Positions 24,645 through 37,656 of a DNA stretch of 64,000 bases are shown here, piece after piece. This DNA is from Echinococcus granulosus (taxonomy: Eukaryota > Platyhelminthes > Cestoda > Cyclophyllidea > Taeniidae). The stretch lies in assembly GCF_000524195.1 (NCBI RefSeq), contig NW_020170390.1:565192-629191 (forward strand). The letters run 5' to 3'. Below the pieces are notes generated by a model that was not told the DNA's origin, made no database searches, and worked only from the letters and a program-made list of their open reading frames with translations. Both the position numbers and the translations under genes were made by a program. Position 1 is the first letter of the stretch. Every line of letters starts with the position of its first letter.

Positions 24645-27600
24645 GTGAGTCCGTGTTTCCAGTGTGTCCCTTCTGTGTCGTATATTTTGTTTATTTTCAC
24701 CACTTTTATCAATTTATGTCGCATGCACTTATTCTAGTTGTCGTCAATGTCCTGTTTATTTGTCCCTAAGGTGCTTCTTGAATTGGTTTCCATTTTAAAT
24801 TTATTTGGCAATGGCGACTGTTGTTTCAAGCATTATGGTTCTCCTTATACTATGCTATCGGGGATCGTTGTTTGCTTTTTGTCCTTTGAGAGGTGCTGTT
24901 GAATAGTTGATTTGTTGTATATCTCGTGGTCCTTTTGTTGTGTATGTGCATTGGTTCTCCTTTTAGTTCATTATGAATATTTTGTTACCTCCTTTCCCGC
25001 TCTTCTACTTTTGTTATTTTAGAACTTGTTGTAATTTGTTTGCCTTGAATCGGATGCAACTAGAATTGTTACCTGTCGCAATTTTGGGGCTGTTAGACTT
25101 AAGGTCTTTTGGAGGGCTTGAAACATGTTTTTTTTTCCCATTATTGATTTTGAAAATGAATTAGCCTTGCCTTAGTTTACTCATCAGACCAATCATAGGA
25201 TCAGCTGCATGGGTTTACTTTCCAAGTACATTACTTCTTTTTTTGGTCTATTCTTACAGTTAGGTGGTACTCATCAAGTAATGCTGGATCTTTGAACAAT
25301 TTGGCAGGGAAGATAAACCGTCTAGGCTGTTGATTCGGAGCAAAATCAATAACCAGTTATGCATTAACAGCATTTTCTACTGGTTCGGAGTTTCATTTTC
25401 AAATCCTCATTGTAACATCTATTCGTCTGCCTGAGCTACGAGACCCTCATTTGTGATTATTGTGTTAGATCCTTACCCGATATGGCATTACTTTCTCTTG
25501 GTTTTAGTTTCTATTTAATCAGTACCTCTGTCTCATCAGAATTGCGGTCTCAGTACTTTCGCATCCTTACACATACCTTTCTTAATCGAAATGCGATTCA
25601 AAGGTTTGTGATTGAGAACTTCTACTATGCCTATAAAATTCTGGTAGTAGTATTTGATATCAAAGTTGTATCTTGATTTTAAGCTTTCTGTTATTTCCCG
25701 TATTGTATACGGTATATTTTGTCTATTTGTTGCGTATTTTGGCTTTATTTGACACACGTTAGGCAGTTTTAGCTAATTTCGATGATAAGCCTCTCCGATA
25801 CTTTCAACGACTTCTATGACGTGTCCTTCGATCGGTATAAGTTTTGGATTGATTTATTGTGTCGTTTTGGTGCTTTAGCATTATTTTGAGTTGATTAATT
25901 ATGCATTTAGCTGAATGTCATCGTCACTGATTTAATCACGCTCTCACAGTATTGCCGTTGTCTTGTGCTATAATTGTCCGGTGATTGCAACCACTGTTTA
26001 TGTGCAGGACCACCCGTCATGTGTCAACACGTGCAATCCTTCCCTTCTTTTTACTTCGCCTAGCCTAGTGTATTTGCGTTTGCACGTGTTTGTGCGCTAG
26101 TGTCACGTCATCTCAAACCACATGCCGTCATACTCACGAGTTTCCCCTATTCAGTACGATTTTCATCCACAGCCCCAGATTGCTCACACTAGACTTCGTT
26201 TTTAAGCCCTTAGACGGTTTTTACCCACTCTCTATGCAACATTATTTTAGAACACGAGCAATATCAGTTGAAATTTCTATTGTTGTCACCGAAGTATTGA
26301 ATTTAAACGTATTGGCATGTACATCGTCTTTATCCAAGTTCATCTGATTGATGTTTTACCCGCCTTCCGAGTTTGTGATAAAGATTTTTGTGAAACCGCC
26401 TCTCTTTGAGGGTCATGAGTGAATTTCAATCTGCAGTAATAACCAGCTCCAGTTACTGAGACGTTTTATTTCTACAATGAAAATCACAAGGCACCGTATC
26501 ACGTAAAAACGGGTTTCTACAATTTCTATTTGAGGAGAATGGTAATATCGCTTGATGCACAAAATTACGAAATTTCATAGAAATTCCGTCGAATGATTCG
26601 TTTGCCCCTTGTGAAAGTTGATCCGATTGAATTTATAAAATAACGCTTGATAGTCATCACTCTCCGTTAATGTTTTAACCAATGCGGTATGCTGGTGAGG
26701 AGGGATTAAGGAACACAACATTATGACACTACGAAAGAGCAAAGTCAACTTATTGAGCGTATAGCATATCACCACGATGGTACTACGCTACAATGAACGC
26801 ATTGCCAATGTGGATCATCTTATGCACGCAGCCCAGTTGAGATTTTATAAAAACAATTCAGCTTTGGTTTTAAGGTGGGGAAAAACGTTGGTTGAATTGC
26901 ACTGGAACGAAGTGGCAATTATGTGGGAGAGATTTAGTAAACTCCTATCGATAAATGCAAATCTTTTGTTTCGTTGCATAGCAGTGGGGGAAGAATAGAC
27001 AGGTCGTACTGGTGTTCTGACAACCAACTTACAAATTTGCAAATGATCGTTCACTGGCTAAAATCCCGCCTGTTGTCTCTCCAACGCACTTTGAGCATAA
27101 CTGTTTATTCGTTACCCCGTTACATTAAGCCGCTCCCTTATGACCACGGTTCCACACGATAGAAAAATACAATCCAATTTTGTCTTATGTGATTCAAGTT
27201 CCATTTTGCAGGAGCTGCTGAAATAATGGCTAACAAAGTTGTGGTATACTCATTAGGCTTCCAAGGTGGAGCTCCAACCAGCAATTATTGAGAGTGAAAT
27301 CGGCGATGGCTTTGTGGGGCTATAATTTCAAATAATGCGGTCAGACCTGCAATTTATGACGCCTCTAATATCCTGCTTGGTGCCCTGTGTTATGGGTTAC
27401 TAGGTAATTTCAATCGTGAGGTCTCCCGTGCTTTATGCTGCTCCAAAATGATGGATCTCCTCCAACTGTTTTAGAAATGAAGCAGTGACCATCCTTTTTG
27501 TATTTCTGGAGTAACAGGACCAATTCATGAGTACTATCATGGTCAAATTTTCTCCCATGCCATCATTCTCTGCAGTTTGGAGTGGTATCCGTATTCAAGT

Positions 27601-30347
27601 TCCACAATCCCACCATTTTTTGGAATTCGATGTATGCTTACTAGCTATTTTGCTATGTATGGCTCAAACACTTCTCTGGACGACGAGTTGGTACTTATTA
27701 ACTTGGGTAATGCAATTTCCCTTGGTTATAACCTAGATATTCAATTTAACAGGCATTACATAAAGGCTGGCAATTTTACATGCAATCCGATACCCTTCAG
27801 GTTTTCCCAATTCAATCAGCTTATTCGCTGCCATTCGTTGACTTTTCATACCAGATTAGTGTGGTTTGAAGAGCTGTCATTTGATTGCATGGTTAATTGA
27901 CTGCTGGACAACTATCACCCAATTGACTGCCCGTGCTAATCACAAGCAGAATTTCTTTAATTTCATGAGCTATTTAATGGTCCGGCTCTCGCGGATTGTC
28001 TTTGAGAGCCAGCTATTCCACTTTTAGATTATCTTGTAACTGCGTCCCCACCTTTTCAGCTTAACTGAGGCTTCACTAATACGATCGTCTGTGTCCATGT
28101 AGAAAAGCGTATTTTTTTACTTCGACTCTTTGCTGTTGACTCCCATATAAGGCCGTCATTTCCTTTGCTTTTACAAATTTACCGTTTTCTGAACACTTCT
28201 TGTGGAGTTTGGGGAAAAAATTACGCCATAATTAGGCGAAACTAGCAGTCCCAAAGTGACCTATGTTTTGCAGGTGCTGATTGATAGGTCAGCCTACTCT
28301 GCACTTCTGTTTCGCTTAAATGCGAAGTCAGAATCGTAAATTGACCTTCCATAAAGATATAACGGATCCTGTTCCTGGTCAGGCTTTCTTTTAGCAAAAC
28401 AGATCTCGATCCCTTAATTGACCAACCCATGTCTTTAGACCCACGATGCACTGATTGGTCACCCCCAAGCGATTTGACATTTGACTGAGGTCTGGTCATT
28501 TTTGCATCGCAGATTATGCAGCTGATAGCTTATATCCTCCCTCTCTCGTCGATGCTTAAATGAACTGGCATGTCTTTATCCACTTTGAGTGAAGGGAGGG
28601 GCTGCTTTGCATCTCCCGCTCTCTCATAAACTACCACTAGATACTGCAGCCGCAAATTTGAAGTTTAGCCTCGGTTTTCTGGTGCTTGGCCGTTAACTAA
28701 ATAATGTAAACTTGGTCTCCACACCTAGGTTCGAATTTGTATTGAATGATACCATTCCATCGGCATTATCATGCATGGTTATGCCCTGTGTAAAATAAAC
28801 TTTCGTGCGATACTCTTAAGTGTAATTATTTTATTAAATTAGCTGAAAGATCGACCAGAGTGACATCCACACGGGCTTACTAAAATTGGATTTAATCTTT
28901 CAGACCATACGAAATCCGTCCACATCCAACTCTGTAACTCCTACATCATGCTGTGATATTCCCACATCACAAACAATTCCTATTCATTTGGGTTGGACTC
29001 GGAGTTACTGGTTGCACGATCAGTTGTTCTATCGGTGTTTTGTGAATAAATTTTGATTTTGGCAAGCGTTTCTACTTACCGAGTTCCTCAAGCACGAATT
29101 CGATTACAGTACTATGGATAGGAGACCGCGATTTTCTAGGGTTATATGCCAGTTTGCCTCAACATTTTGACTTGTCTTATCAATTAAACCAATCCTCTCG
29201 AAATATTGTCGCTATATTTCTCTTATTATTTTCTCCCCTAAGCAGTTTGTGGTTGTTTATTATCGTTATTTTGCCTAATAGATCACTGGAGAGATTCGTT
29301 ATAGCACATTAATTCCAAGGCTAAGCCACCTATCTGATATGATTGTATGGTTTGCGCATCTGTTGTTGAGAATTTGACTTTAGTCCCTTGCATTGTGTTT
29401 GCACTGGTAAATGTTCTGCGCCTCATTTACTGAGGGAATGTAAGTCCGGGTACACAAAACCATTCCTTTACCTTTTTACCATCATACATCGGATACTGAG
29501 GCGCTATTCTTGGTGGGGAGCTCTTGTTGGTGAGTTAGCTCCTAATCGGACAATTTAGCGTGGATGATTATAACGTCAGGTTGTCATTGGTTATACCTTA
29601 GATACCATTGCCTCCATGGCCTTGGTCTCGGCTGCGCAATTAGTAACTCTTCATCTGCGATTATAATCATAGAGAGGAGCAGGAAGGTCGAACCCTCTTA
29701 CGCACCTTGGTAACCAGTTATTCGAATTATTAGACCGCCCTCATTACCTTGGCGGTGCTTTATTACCACGGTCCCCAACCGTCTGTTCATCTGTAAATTC
29801 GGCTGTTTCCAGCCCCTTAGTGCCCACTTTTCATTCGTGTTCTTATTTGAGTTTGTAGAAGTTCAAACCTCATTGTGTGGCCCTTAACATTTGAACACCT
29901 GTACCTTCTTGCTCATTAATCCCCAATAGAATCGCACAAAGAATGGGATTAGGGATGTAAACGTATTTGTCGTATAGGCGGGTTATAAATCCATGCCAGG
30001 TTTTGCAAGAGCTTATCCCTGCTCGACCACTTGGGTGTTGTAACGGTTTATGCGTACACGGATGATGACCTGACAAGGTCACAACGATCCAGGAAAGCAT
30101 TCTATTGACCTCTCTCTCTTTCCGCCCCTCAACGTTTCAGTTAGCCCGCGAGCGCTCAACCGCTTCACCTCTCAGCGACACCACGAGAGCAAACTTTGGC
30201 CATACTATGCTGCTTCAGCTCTAGTGATTTCACCGGACTCTTTTGTATTCAGCATCCCACTATCTCCCTCGCCAATCTTGCCGACACAGCATTCAGCACA
30301 GCAGAATCTCATTTCAATCACCTCCACTTGTCGCACACGCGTGCATC
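24645..30347 (+). other. T-rich stretch without recognisable exons
   Basis: About 5.7 kb of plus-strand T-rich, GT-rich sequence, similar in texture to the introns of the CCCH gene further right. It is probably the first intron of that transcription unit. I found no ORF with a recognisable domain, no RNA gene and no clear transposon. A minus-strand ORF at 28242-28499 (85 codons) has no support. Confidence 0.4.
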
Positions 30348-30395
30348 ATGCCAACGGGAACCACTGATGAAGCTATCTTCGGCTGTCCTGACTTA
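30348..30395 (+). CDS. Candidate first coding exon of the CCCH gene
   Basis: An ATG in a CATCATGCC context opens 16 codons, MPTGTTDEAIFGCPDL, directly followed by a strong donor GTAAGT at 30396. The exon ends in phase 0, as the start of exon 37657-38010 requires. The preceding 200 bases are C-rich and GC-richer than their surroundings, as a 5' UTR would be. I do not recognise the peptide, and the link to the downstream gene is unproven. Confidence 0.35.
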
Positions 30396-30401
30396 GTAAG
30401 T

Positions 30402-32965
30402 AGCACTGAGGTGCCTTTTCATTAATCTTATTTGGAACCCACTACCACGTTAGCCCAGACAGTGGCTGGTGCACGTGTCACGCCGTCCCAAGGTGTCGTA
30501 TCGTTTTCACAAAATTTCTGAATAGACATTCGATCCGTTTACAAAATCCCAACGCCGCATTTCTTTGTATAAATTTTTCCATTGATCTACAAGCTCATTT
30601 CATGCCCTGCTATCAGTATATTCAAAGCCATAAATAGAGTTCATTTGGTTTAGATCAGGGTCAGAGGCTTCAAACAGCCTGTTTGTGCATGCGCCGCATA
30701 GAAATTGTAGTTAGCTTTCTTTTCTATGCAAAATCACGTGATTTCTTCTTCCACTTTAGTTCCCTATGCATTATGCGACAATTTTGAAGATCGCTACATT
30801 ACGTTGGCAGATTTACACTAAAGAAATCCTTGGGTTATGAAAATAAAACGATTGTTCAAACTGTGAATCGCTAGGAGAAAAATAAAATTAACTTGCGCTT
30901 GTGTTCAAAATGGCGTGTCGATTCCTAGTGAAAAAAGAGGACGCGGACACCCTAGTTTAACTCCTTTGTGGGACCGGAATGCAAGCGGTTGACCTCTCCG
31001 TGCCCAAAGCCATTTCACAAATGGAACTGCAGTACATTCATCCTCTTAGCCTGCCTTTCGGAGTTTCCAATGGTGTACAAAAGCATTCAGCTTTTTGAAT
31101 CAGATCATAAAGTGTATTTGTCCCTTGATTTGGGCAAATCTTAAGGTTACTGTGTCTGAAAGCCCTTGTGACTTGGATTTGTGCATAGTGTTATTATCTG
31201 CTCTGAAATCGTTTTTTGTGTTCTCCAAATTACCGAGGAACTTGGGTGGCTAAAGTTTTATCTTAAACGTCCAAGTTAGCTAATCCTGTCTTGGCTGGCA
31301 AAACCTCTGAAGATTTGTGAATTCTTGAGTTATATTCCCAATCAGATTCTAGCATTGGATTACGCTGGATAAACGAAGCTAATTCAGAGTTTAAAACTCT
31401 CCTTTAAGTCGTCTTTGGGATATTTTCGTAGTTCACCTGTTCTGTGTTTTAACCAACAGTCAGCTCTTTGTATGCCTAACCTGTTTTTCCTTTGCCCCTC
31501 ACGCAAAATCCCCACTTTGAATTCACCTGATTCGCGACGGTGCCAGATGGGGTTGGCTAAGATATAGTGAAAAACGCTACATCAACGTCCTTTGTCCTAA
31601 TCTGTGCACCTGTGAGACGGCCGACAGTTGTCCCCGACCCAAATTACTGGCTAACCGGTCCGGGCCTTTTCACAAATTCGTTTGTGGTGTCTTCCAAGTT
31701 GCCTGGTGCGGAGCGTGGGCTCGGCGTTGTACCTTCCACTTCATCAGTGGAAGCCTGCTTCCGCCTAACTTGGTTAAATCGCCTATACTTGCGGCAGCAG
31801 GCGTCGTGATGTTGACATACACAAAAGAGGGCTAAGGATGATATACCTGCGAAATTGATTCCTAATTCAATGCGTCAATAACGAGAGCCGATGTTGTTTA
31901 CAGACCAATGCTTCGCAATGCTTTTCAGGGTGCATGCACCTACACTGGCCGATTGTACACCCAAAAAGCATTCTGCTCCCGAAATCGGGCTGAGTCTGTT
32001 GGGCCATGTAATTAATAAAACCCCAATACCGTGATTCAGTCATCTCGTGTGGATTCAGATCTAGAGTGTTGAAAAGGAATATGCATTAACCTTGTCCTTT
32101 TATTTGTTTATTTCCACATTCCTAACTAGTGGTCACCTCCCGTGTTGTACAAGATAAACATGTCACAATAGACTGGGATGGCCCGTGAACTTCATTGATG
32201 CCCCAGTGTTCAGAACCAGAGCGCTATGGTTGAGTTTATTTGTGTATTTTCAACCTCCAATTGAGTGCACTAGCATTTACTCGTCCTTGAAACATTTTAC
32301 GTATGCTTCTTGAAGCTATTTCTTTTCCCTTAGAAGTTGCGGACAATGTTCGTTTCTCTGTTGTGTTCAAAGCTTAAAGAGAATTATCCATTTAACTAAA
32401 CGCTTGTGAGGTGGTAGTGCTCCTGTTTTCCTTTGGCCAAACCCAGCTACCATAAATGTTTGACAGCAATTTATGCCATTTATTCCCTTTCAAGCATGAA
32501 GCACTAGGTGTGTGAAACTTTCATTTAGTGCTACTTATTATTGACCTCGATTGTTGTGGCTTGTATCTTCGATTAGCCTAGCTGTCAAGAAGGAATAGTA
32601 CTTGTGTCATACCGTGTGTTTTGGGAAAGAGGATAAGGTGCTGTCTCGTACGAACGCATACGAACCGAATGAGGCGCTCTTATTAAGCTCACTTGTATAT
32701 TTTATCATGTCCAGCCCCGTGTGTCAGCTCCTCGCCCTCTGTGTGTGTTTAGTCTTGTCGTACGCTACTTTATTGGCCAGACACATGGACCAGAGTAGAC
32801 AGGCATAGACGGAAGCGACGTACGTGCGCGCGTGTGTAGTGTCCGCGTTCACGTTCACGCTCCTGAAGTTAAGTGTCACGTGGCCACTAGACTACGGATT
32901 TGTGCGTGCTATGACCGTATCACACCCCTCCTCTCGTGTCGCAAATATCTCCACCCCTCTCCACC
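30402..32965. other. Stretch without supported features
   Basis: There is no exon, RNA gene or repeat here that I can support. The segment 31567-31809 has an 80-codon plus-strand ORF with a GC-richer composition (PVRRPTVVPDPNYWLTG and onward) that might be an old repeat. Nothing in it is recognisable. Confidence 0.3.
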
Positions 32966-33066
32966 ATGTCAGTAGGTGGGATGAGTAGTAAGCCCTGCAC
33001 ATGGGGGCACTCCTCCCTCCCCGACACAAGTTCCTCACACACGTTAGCCTCCATTCCTCCCCCTAA
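32966..33066 (+). CDS. Alternative candidate first exon of the CCCH gene
   Basis: ATG in a CCACCATGT context opens 34 codons (MSVGGMSSKPCTWGHSS, then a Ser/Thr/Pro-rich end, ASIPPPK), ending AAG before donor GTAGTG in phase 0. The region around it (32.6-33.1 kb) is GC-rich with many CG dinucleotides, as a promoter-proximal exon might be. It competes with 30348-30395, and both could be alternative starts. The donor is weaker than at 30396. Confidence 0.27.
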
Positions 33067-34165
33067 GGTAGTGGGGAGGTTTGTGACCAAAAACCTAATA
33101 AACCATCAGTAGGATGGAGGCGAGCGCAAAATTCACTTGTTTGGGTCGATACTTATGATAACCTGGTTTTGCATCTGAAGCACGGCGAAATTAACTTTTC
33201 AAATGCCAATTTTTTGGCCTTTTCGTCCGTTTTAGAATATCCAGCACTGGAAAACTTACAAGCCATTTCTACTCTGAATTCCTTTCTAAAATTATGGAAA
33301 ATAGTGGTGGAAGGGTTATTTACGAAGTCTTGTCAACTGATCAGTTTGGATGGACCAGTCTAGTCGGCCATAACTGCGGTTGCGACACTTAAATTTTTCG
33401 TTTATGCCGTTAGGTTAAATCGTTTGCACCCGGTAAAGCCGGCAGGGAAAATATTTTCATCAACGGATGAGTTTAAGCTAATTGGGGGGCTGCAAAGCCA
33501 CCTTTGCATTAATCATCCTCTACCCGTTGGATCAGCTAATTCGTCCCAGAGCTGCCTTGTGATGTCACAGGTATGGACGGCAGGTAGGGCAGGGCGAAGA
33601 AACGGTAGGAAAACTCGGAGCTTTGATTTTTCTCTCCTGAGTGCACGAATGGGTTGTTTCAAACCATCCAAACTGCAATTGAACTACAGCACTTGATCGG
33701 GTGTTTTTTCCCGCATTTTTCACCCTGCGTTAGCGATCAAAGTCACCTTTTTTGCACAGTGCTCACTGAATGTATGGAAGGGATTTATAGGCTGCGAATA
33801 AATCCACAGGTCTGTCTGTAAAGTGAAGTGAATCACTTTCCAACACCTTAGCACTTGCTATATCCCCCGGTTTTATGGGTTGCACTTTTCTTTTCCCCAT
33901 AAAAAAAACTGCCCCAGCCTCTTCCTCCGGGAGGGCGACTTCCCCTTCACCGTAATGGAATGCTGTCTGTTCGCTTTGTGCATAATTTATGAGGCTCGTT
34001 TGTGTGTGCCCTCGACAGAAGACGTTGGGTCTTAGTGTGGTTGTTTGCGTGTGAGACTTCGCCGTGTACCGTTGTGTGCACTCCCTCTTGCGACGTGAAA
34101 TGAGAGCGAATGCTCGGATGACTATGCTGATGCGGATTTTCTTAACATACTCACTTCTGCGTCAG

Positions 34166-34203
34166 ATCACGGATAATTCCCCAAAAGTAGAGCAACCAAG
34201 CTC
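34166..34203 (+). CDS. Candidate small exon upstream of the CCCH chain
   Basis: A 38-base segment lies between a good acceptor (ACTTCTGCGTCAG) and a good donor (GTAAGT). Only one frame is open, ITDNSPKVEQPS, entered in phase 0 and left in phase 2. Entry phase fits both candidate first exons. Exit phase does not fit exon 37657-38010, so another exon or an alternative isoform would be needed. Confidence 0.25.
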
Positions 34204-35001
34204 GTAAGTGGCAATGATAGCATTTCAACTGCATTGGAAAATAAAATGCAACTGTATTTCCTTCTGTTGGAAAGCATGGTTTGATTTAGGAGCTAGATGA
34301 ATGTCTTCATGCTAATGTATTTTCTCCACAAGGTAGATCCCTCGGACTGAACTGTGCTTACTTTGTTGGCGTGTTTCAGTCATAGCTAAAGATTGTTTCC
34401 TTTATATCTCCTTGGGCTATGCATCGAAGTTTTATTTTCAGTGAGCACATCGCTGACATGGAGGGAGGGAGTTGTAGATACCGACGCGTTTGACTGGCGT
34501 TTTTTCCTTACAGTGACTCGTTGTCTTTGTAACACCATACGGGGCCAAGGCAATAAAAGTGTCACAGAATCAAACTTAACGGCACAATAAGAAATAACAA
34601 TTACAACAAAATTGTGTAGTATTCGGTCAATTAAAAGATGTCATGTGAGGAAGTCACTCATGTGACCCAAAACAGCCATATTTTAGTCAAAATGTCAGTT
34701 TCCCTCCTGCTGCAGGATGAGATTTGGCATAGTAGTTAGTAAAACATTGTTACATGTTGCAAAGGTGTAAAATGTAACTGAAATTGCCTCATACCAGGAG
34801 GAGACTAAATGTGCTTCCAAGATCAAATGGGGACTCTCCTTTTTGTCCAGTCTTCCTCCTATTCCCGTTTTTTAGAATCACTTAAATGCAAAGGTAAACA
34901 AGATTAATCTCTCCGAGATGTATTTCAATTTCCCTCTTCATCGAGCTGCCTCATCCGAGCGGCTTCACACTGTCTTTTCCCCCCCGCGACCTCGCCGAGA
35001 C

Positions 35002-35054
35002 CTCGTGGAAACCTCAAATCCACGGCTCTCTATCGTTTCGGTAAAATTAAACGC
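35002..35054 (+). repeat. Exon-like segment, copy 1 of a diverged duplicate
   Basis: This segment resembles 35824-35876 base by base (TGGAA..C..AATCC.CG.CT.TC.. and TCGGT.AA), roughly two thirds identical. At protein level copy 1 reads ETSNPRLSIVSVK and copy 2 reads ELRNPRLPIASVK in the same frame. It lies inside the presumed plus-strand transcript. It may be a duplicated exon or an old repeat. Confidence 0.35.
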
Positions 35055-35823
35055 TCACAGGGTCACATGCCAACCACATGGGGTTTTATGCGCACAGCAT
35101 GTTGTCATATCTCCTTTTGATCTAGCATAAACCGTCGCGAAAGTGTTTGTGGTGCCCTGATCAGGTTCAGACGTCTGATCTTTGAAAGATGATGGTGATG
35201 CGATCCACACCATACGACGTCGTTTCTAAAGTGCTTGAAGTTTGTCGTTCCCTAAAAAGTAATAATTTTTCGACACATAAGTGCGTCTATCTCTACCGTA
35301 AACGTCACTTACGGCATCACTTTTTGCAGCGTTTTTACTCGGCGTCTGAATAGAAGTCGGCATCAAAAGTAAAGCCTTTCGTCACATGACCCTAAAACGT
35401 CTCTTAGCTCTTATACCTGGTCATGGTATTTCAAACGAAGTTATTACAAAGTAAATCTACAAATTGGACATTTCAAGAACTGTTACATATACAATCGCTA
35501 TCAAGATGGTGAATTTTGCGAATCCTTAACTGTGCCTCTGTTCAGCAACCAGAAGTGAATTTATTTTTTACTTGCTTTACAAATACAACCTTTGGGACAA
35601 ATTGGGTTTTTCCGAAGCTCTTTCAAGCAACTCGAAATGTACTTTGGGCGACCTTTAAGCTCATTTACTCAAAAGTCTACCAGTAGTAAATTGATGTGAC
35701 TCACGTGCCATTTTTCTCTCAAATCTGCTGGAGACTTGTTATTTTGGTCATAAAAATGCATTTGACTTCTCTCTCTCTCTCCAAATGAAGCCACAGAAGT
35801 GCCGTCATAATGTGCATTGTGAT

Positions 35824-35876
35824 ATGCTGGAATTACGCAATCCCCGCCTTCCCATAGCGTCGGTTAAGCAGACATA
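35824..35876 (+). repeat. Exon-like segment, copy 2 of a diverged duplicate
   Basis: Partner of 35002-35054, 820 bases downstream in direct orientation. The frame reads MLELRNPRLPIASVKQ. Copy 1 has GTAAAA where a donor would fall and copy 2 has GTTAAG, so if these were exons copy 1 would have the better splice site. Confidence 0.35.
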
Positions 35877-37656
35877 CCCCGTTTTTTTTGCATGGTGGCG
35901 AGTTGTCTTGCAGAATACCTTCCTTGCTAAGCAAACATGTGCTTTGCTTCATACATTGATGCTTTTCCTTCCGTAGAATGCTCGATTTCATGTAACGATA
36001 GACGAACCTGTATATATTAACTTTACTATAATCGTGAGATGGATGGTGATTTTACTGCTTGTGTCTCCACTTTTTGACTCGAGCATTTAACAATCCTTTG
36101 AAAGTCGGATGCAACAGAATGCGGCAGAATTAATTGATTAAGATTGATGTGTGAGCCTCTCCACTTTTGCCTCGAATTTTGGGGCGAGTTGGTGGATAGG
36201 CACGCTTCAATTGCCGCTACTTTGTTGCTTTTGTGTTCTATGTTAAGGAGATGCTTTTTTGCTGTATCAAGCAAGCACGCGTTTGGGCACGGCGCGCAAG
36301 CAGCAATTCATTATAAATTTTGCCGTTTGTGTACAGACATCGTGCCATTGCCGCCGCCCTTCGTAAACACCCCTTTTCCCATTCGTCAGGCACTTGGTTC
36401 ATTATGACGGGCTTTGCTTTTTTCCGCTTTTTCTTCCCTTTTCCTCTGTCTCTCGCTCTCCCATCAGTTTGTCCTTTAGTTCGACCGAATGAAGCGCCAC
36501 CCGCTTGCCATCATCTCCGGTTTAGGCGCGATACATATGGTCTTGACTTCATCGCTTCAGTACCTCCTATTACCATGAGAAAAGTGGTGTTTTGTAGAGG
36601 ATGAAGGGAAAAAGCAGTAGTTCTAGCGCTAAAACGACAGTTGAAAGACGTGGCTCCGTATCAGGCAATCGGTATGTGAAGCCCTGTAGTCTTCAACAGG
36701 GCCACAAATCGTGCTGTCATCGACGCTAGGTAGTCCATTTTTGTATTACTAAAAAGCAGTGCTTATAAAAATTCATCCAATTAAAAAGGTTACCCGGTGT
36801 TTTCAGCTAGAGTGAAGGCATGGTTTTTAAAATAATAAAAACAAAAGTTCGGAGCACTCACGAGATAGAGAAAAGTACTGCAACAGATACCTAGGAATAT
36901 CTGTACTAGGACATCATCTTATCTTGTGAAAGCTCCGACGAATCTTCGTAACTGGTTCATTTTGAAACGCACATTGGCTAAAGTCGGAACTAAAACACCA
37001 GATCGATAATGCGAACGGCTGCGTCGGCAGGGGAGGCACGGATGTGAAGATGTTGACATCAGGCCTATTTCATTTTCTATCTTTTACTCTTGTGGGTGTG
37101 CGCATGTGTGTGTGGGTGCATACTTGCGAGCGATGTCACTACGACGTCGTCAACCTCGTTTTGGAATTTGTGACCTTGAACTGACCAACTGGAGGATTTT
37201 GTCCGGTAGCTGGTGCAAATACTGCCAGTCAGTGGTGTAAACAAGTTGCCCTGTTTTTTTCCACATAGAGGCATCTTTCACTCGGTCTCGCTGTGTGCGC
37301 TCATCTTCGCGCTAATTTCAGTTGTGCGATAATTTGTGTGCGCTTTGTTCATCCCAATGATTTCCAAGCTTCCGACTTTCTTCTAGAAGGATATTCACCT
37401 TATTCTTACCATCATCTTGTGAATCGCTGCTACTTTCTGCTCCGACGGCATGATGCAGTATGACCTCTTTAAAGGACATTCAAATATTCTACTCACATTT
37501 TGATAAGTTTCATTTGAATTTTACAAATATTATTAGCTGATTAGTGATAGTGTTTAGACTGGCATCTCCCGCCGCTATTTTTCGCCTATTTGAAGCCACC
37601 ATTACTGGTAAAAACGGGTGTTTTTTCTTTTAAAAAACTTGTTGCTTGGCCTACAG

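Noticed and set aside
28728..28740. GGTTCGAATTT resembling a tRNA B box
   Set aside because: No A box at the right distance and no cloverleaf can be formed.
36434..36604. Strong pyrimidine tract plus AG followed by an open frame (RPNEAPPACHHLRFRRDTYG)
   Set aside because: No convincing donor follows, and entry and exit phases fit none of the neighbouring CCCH-gene exons.
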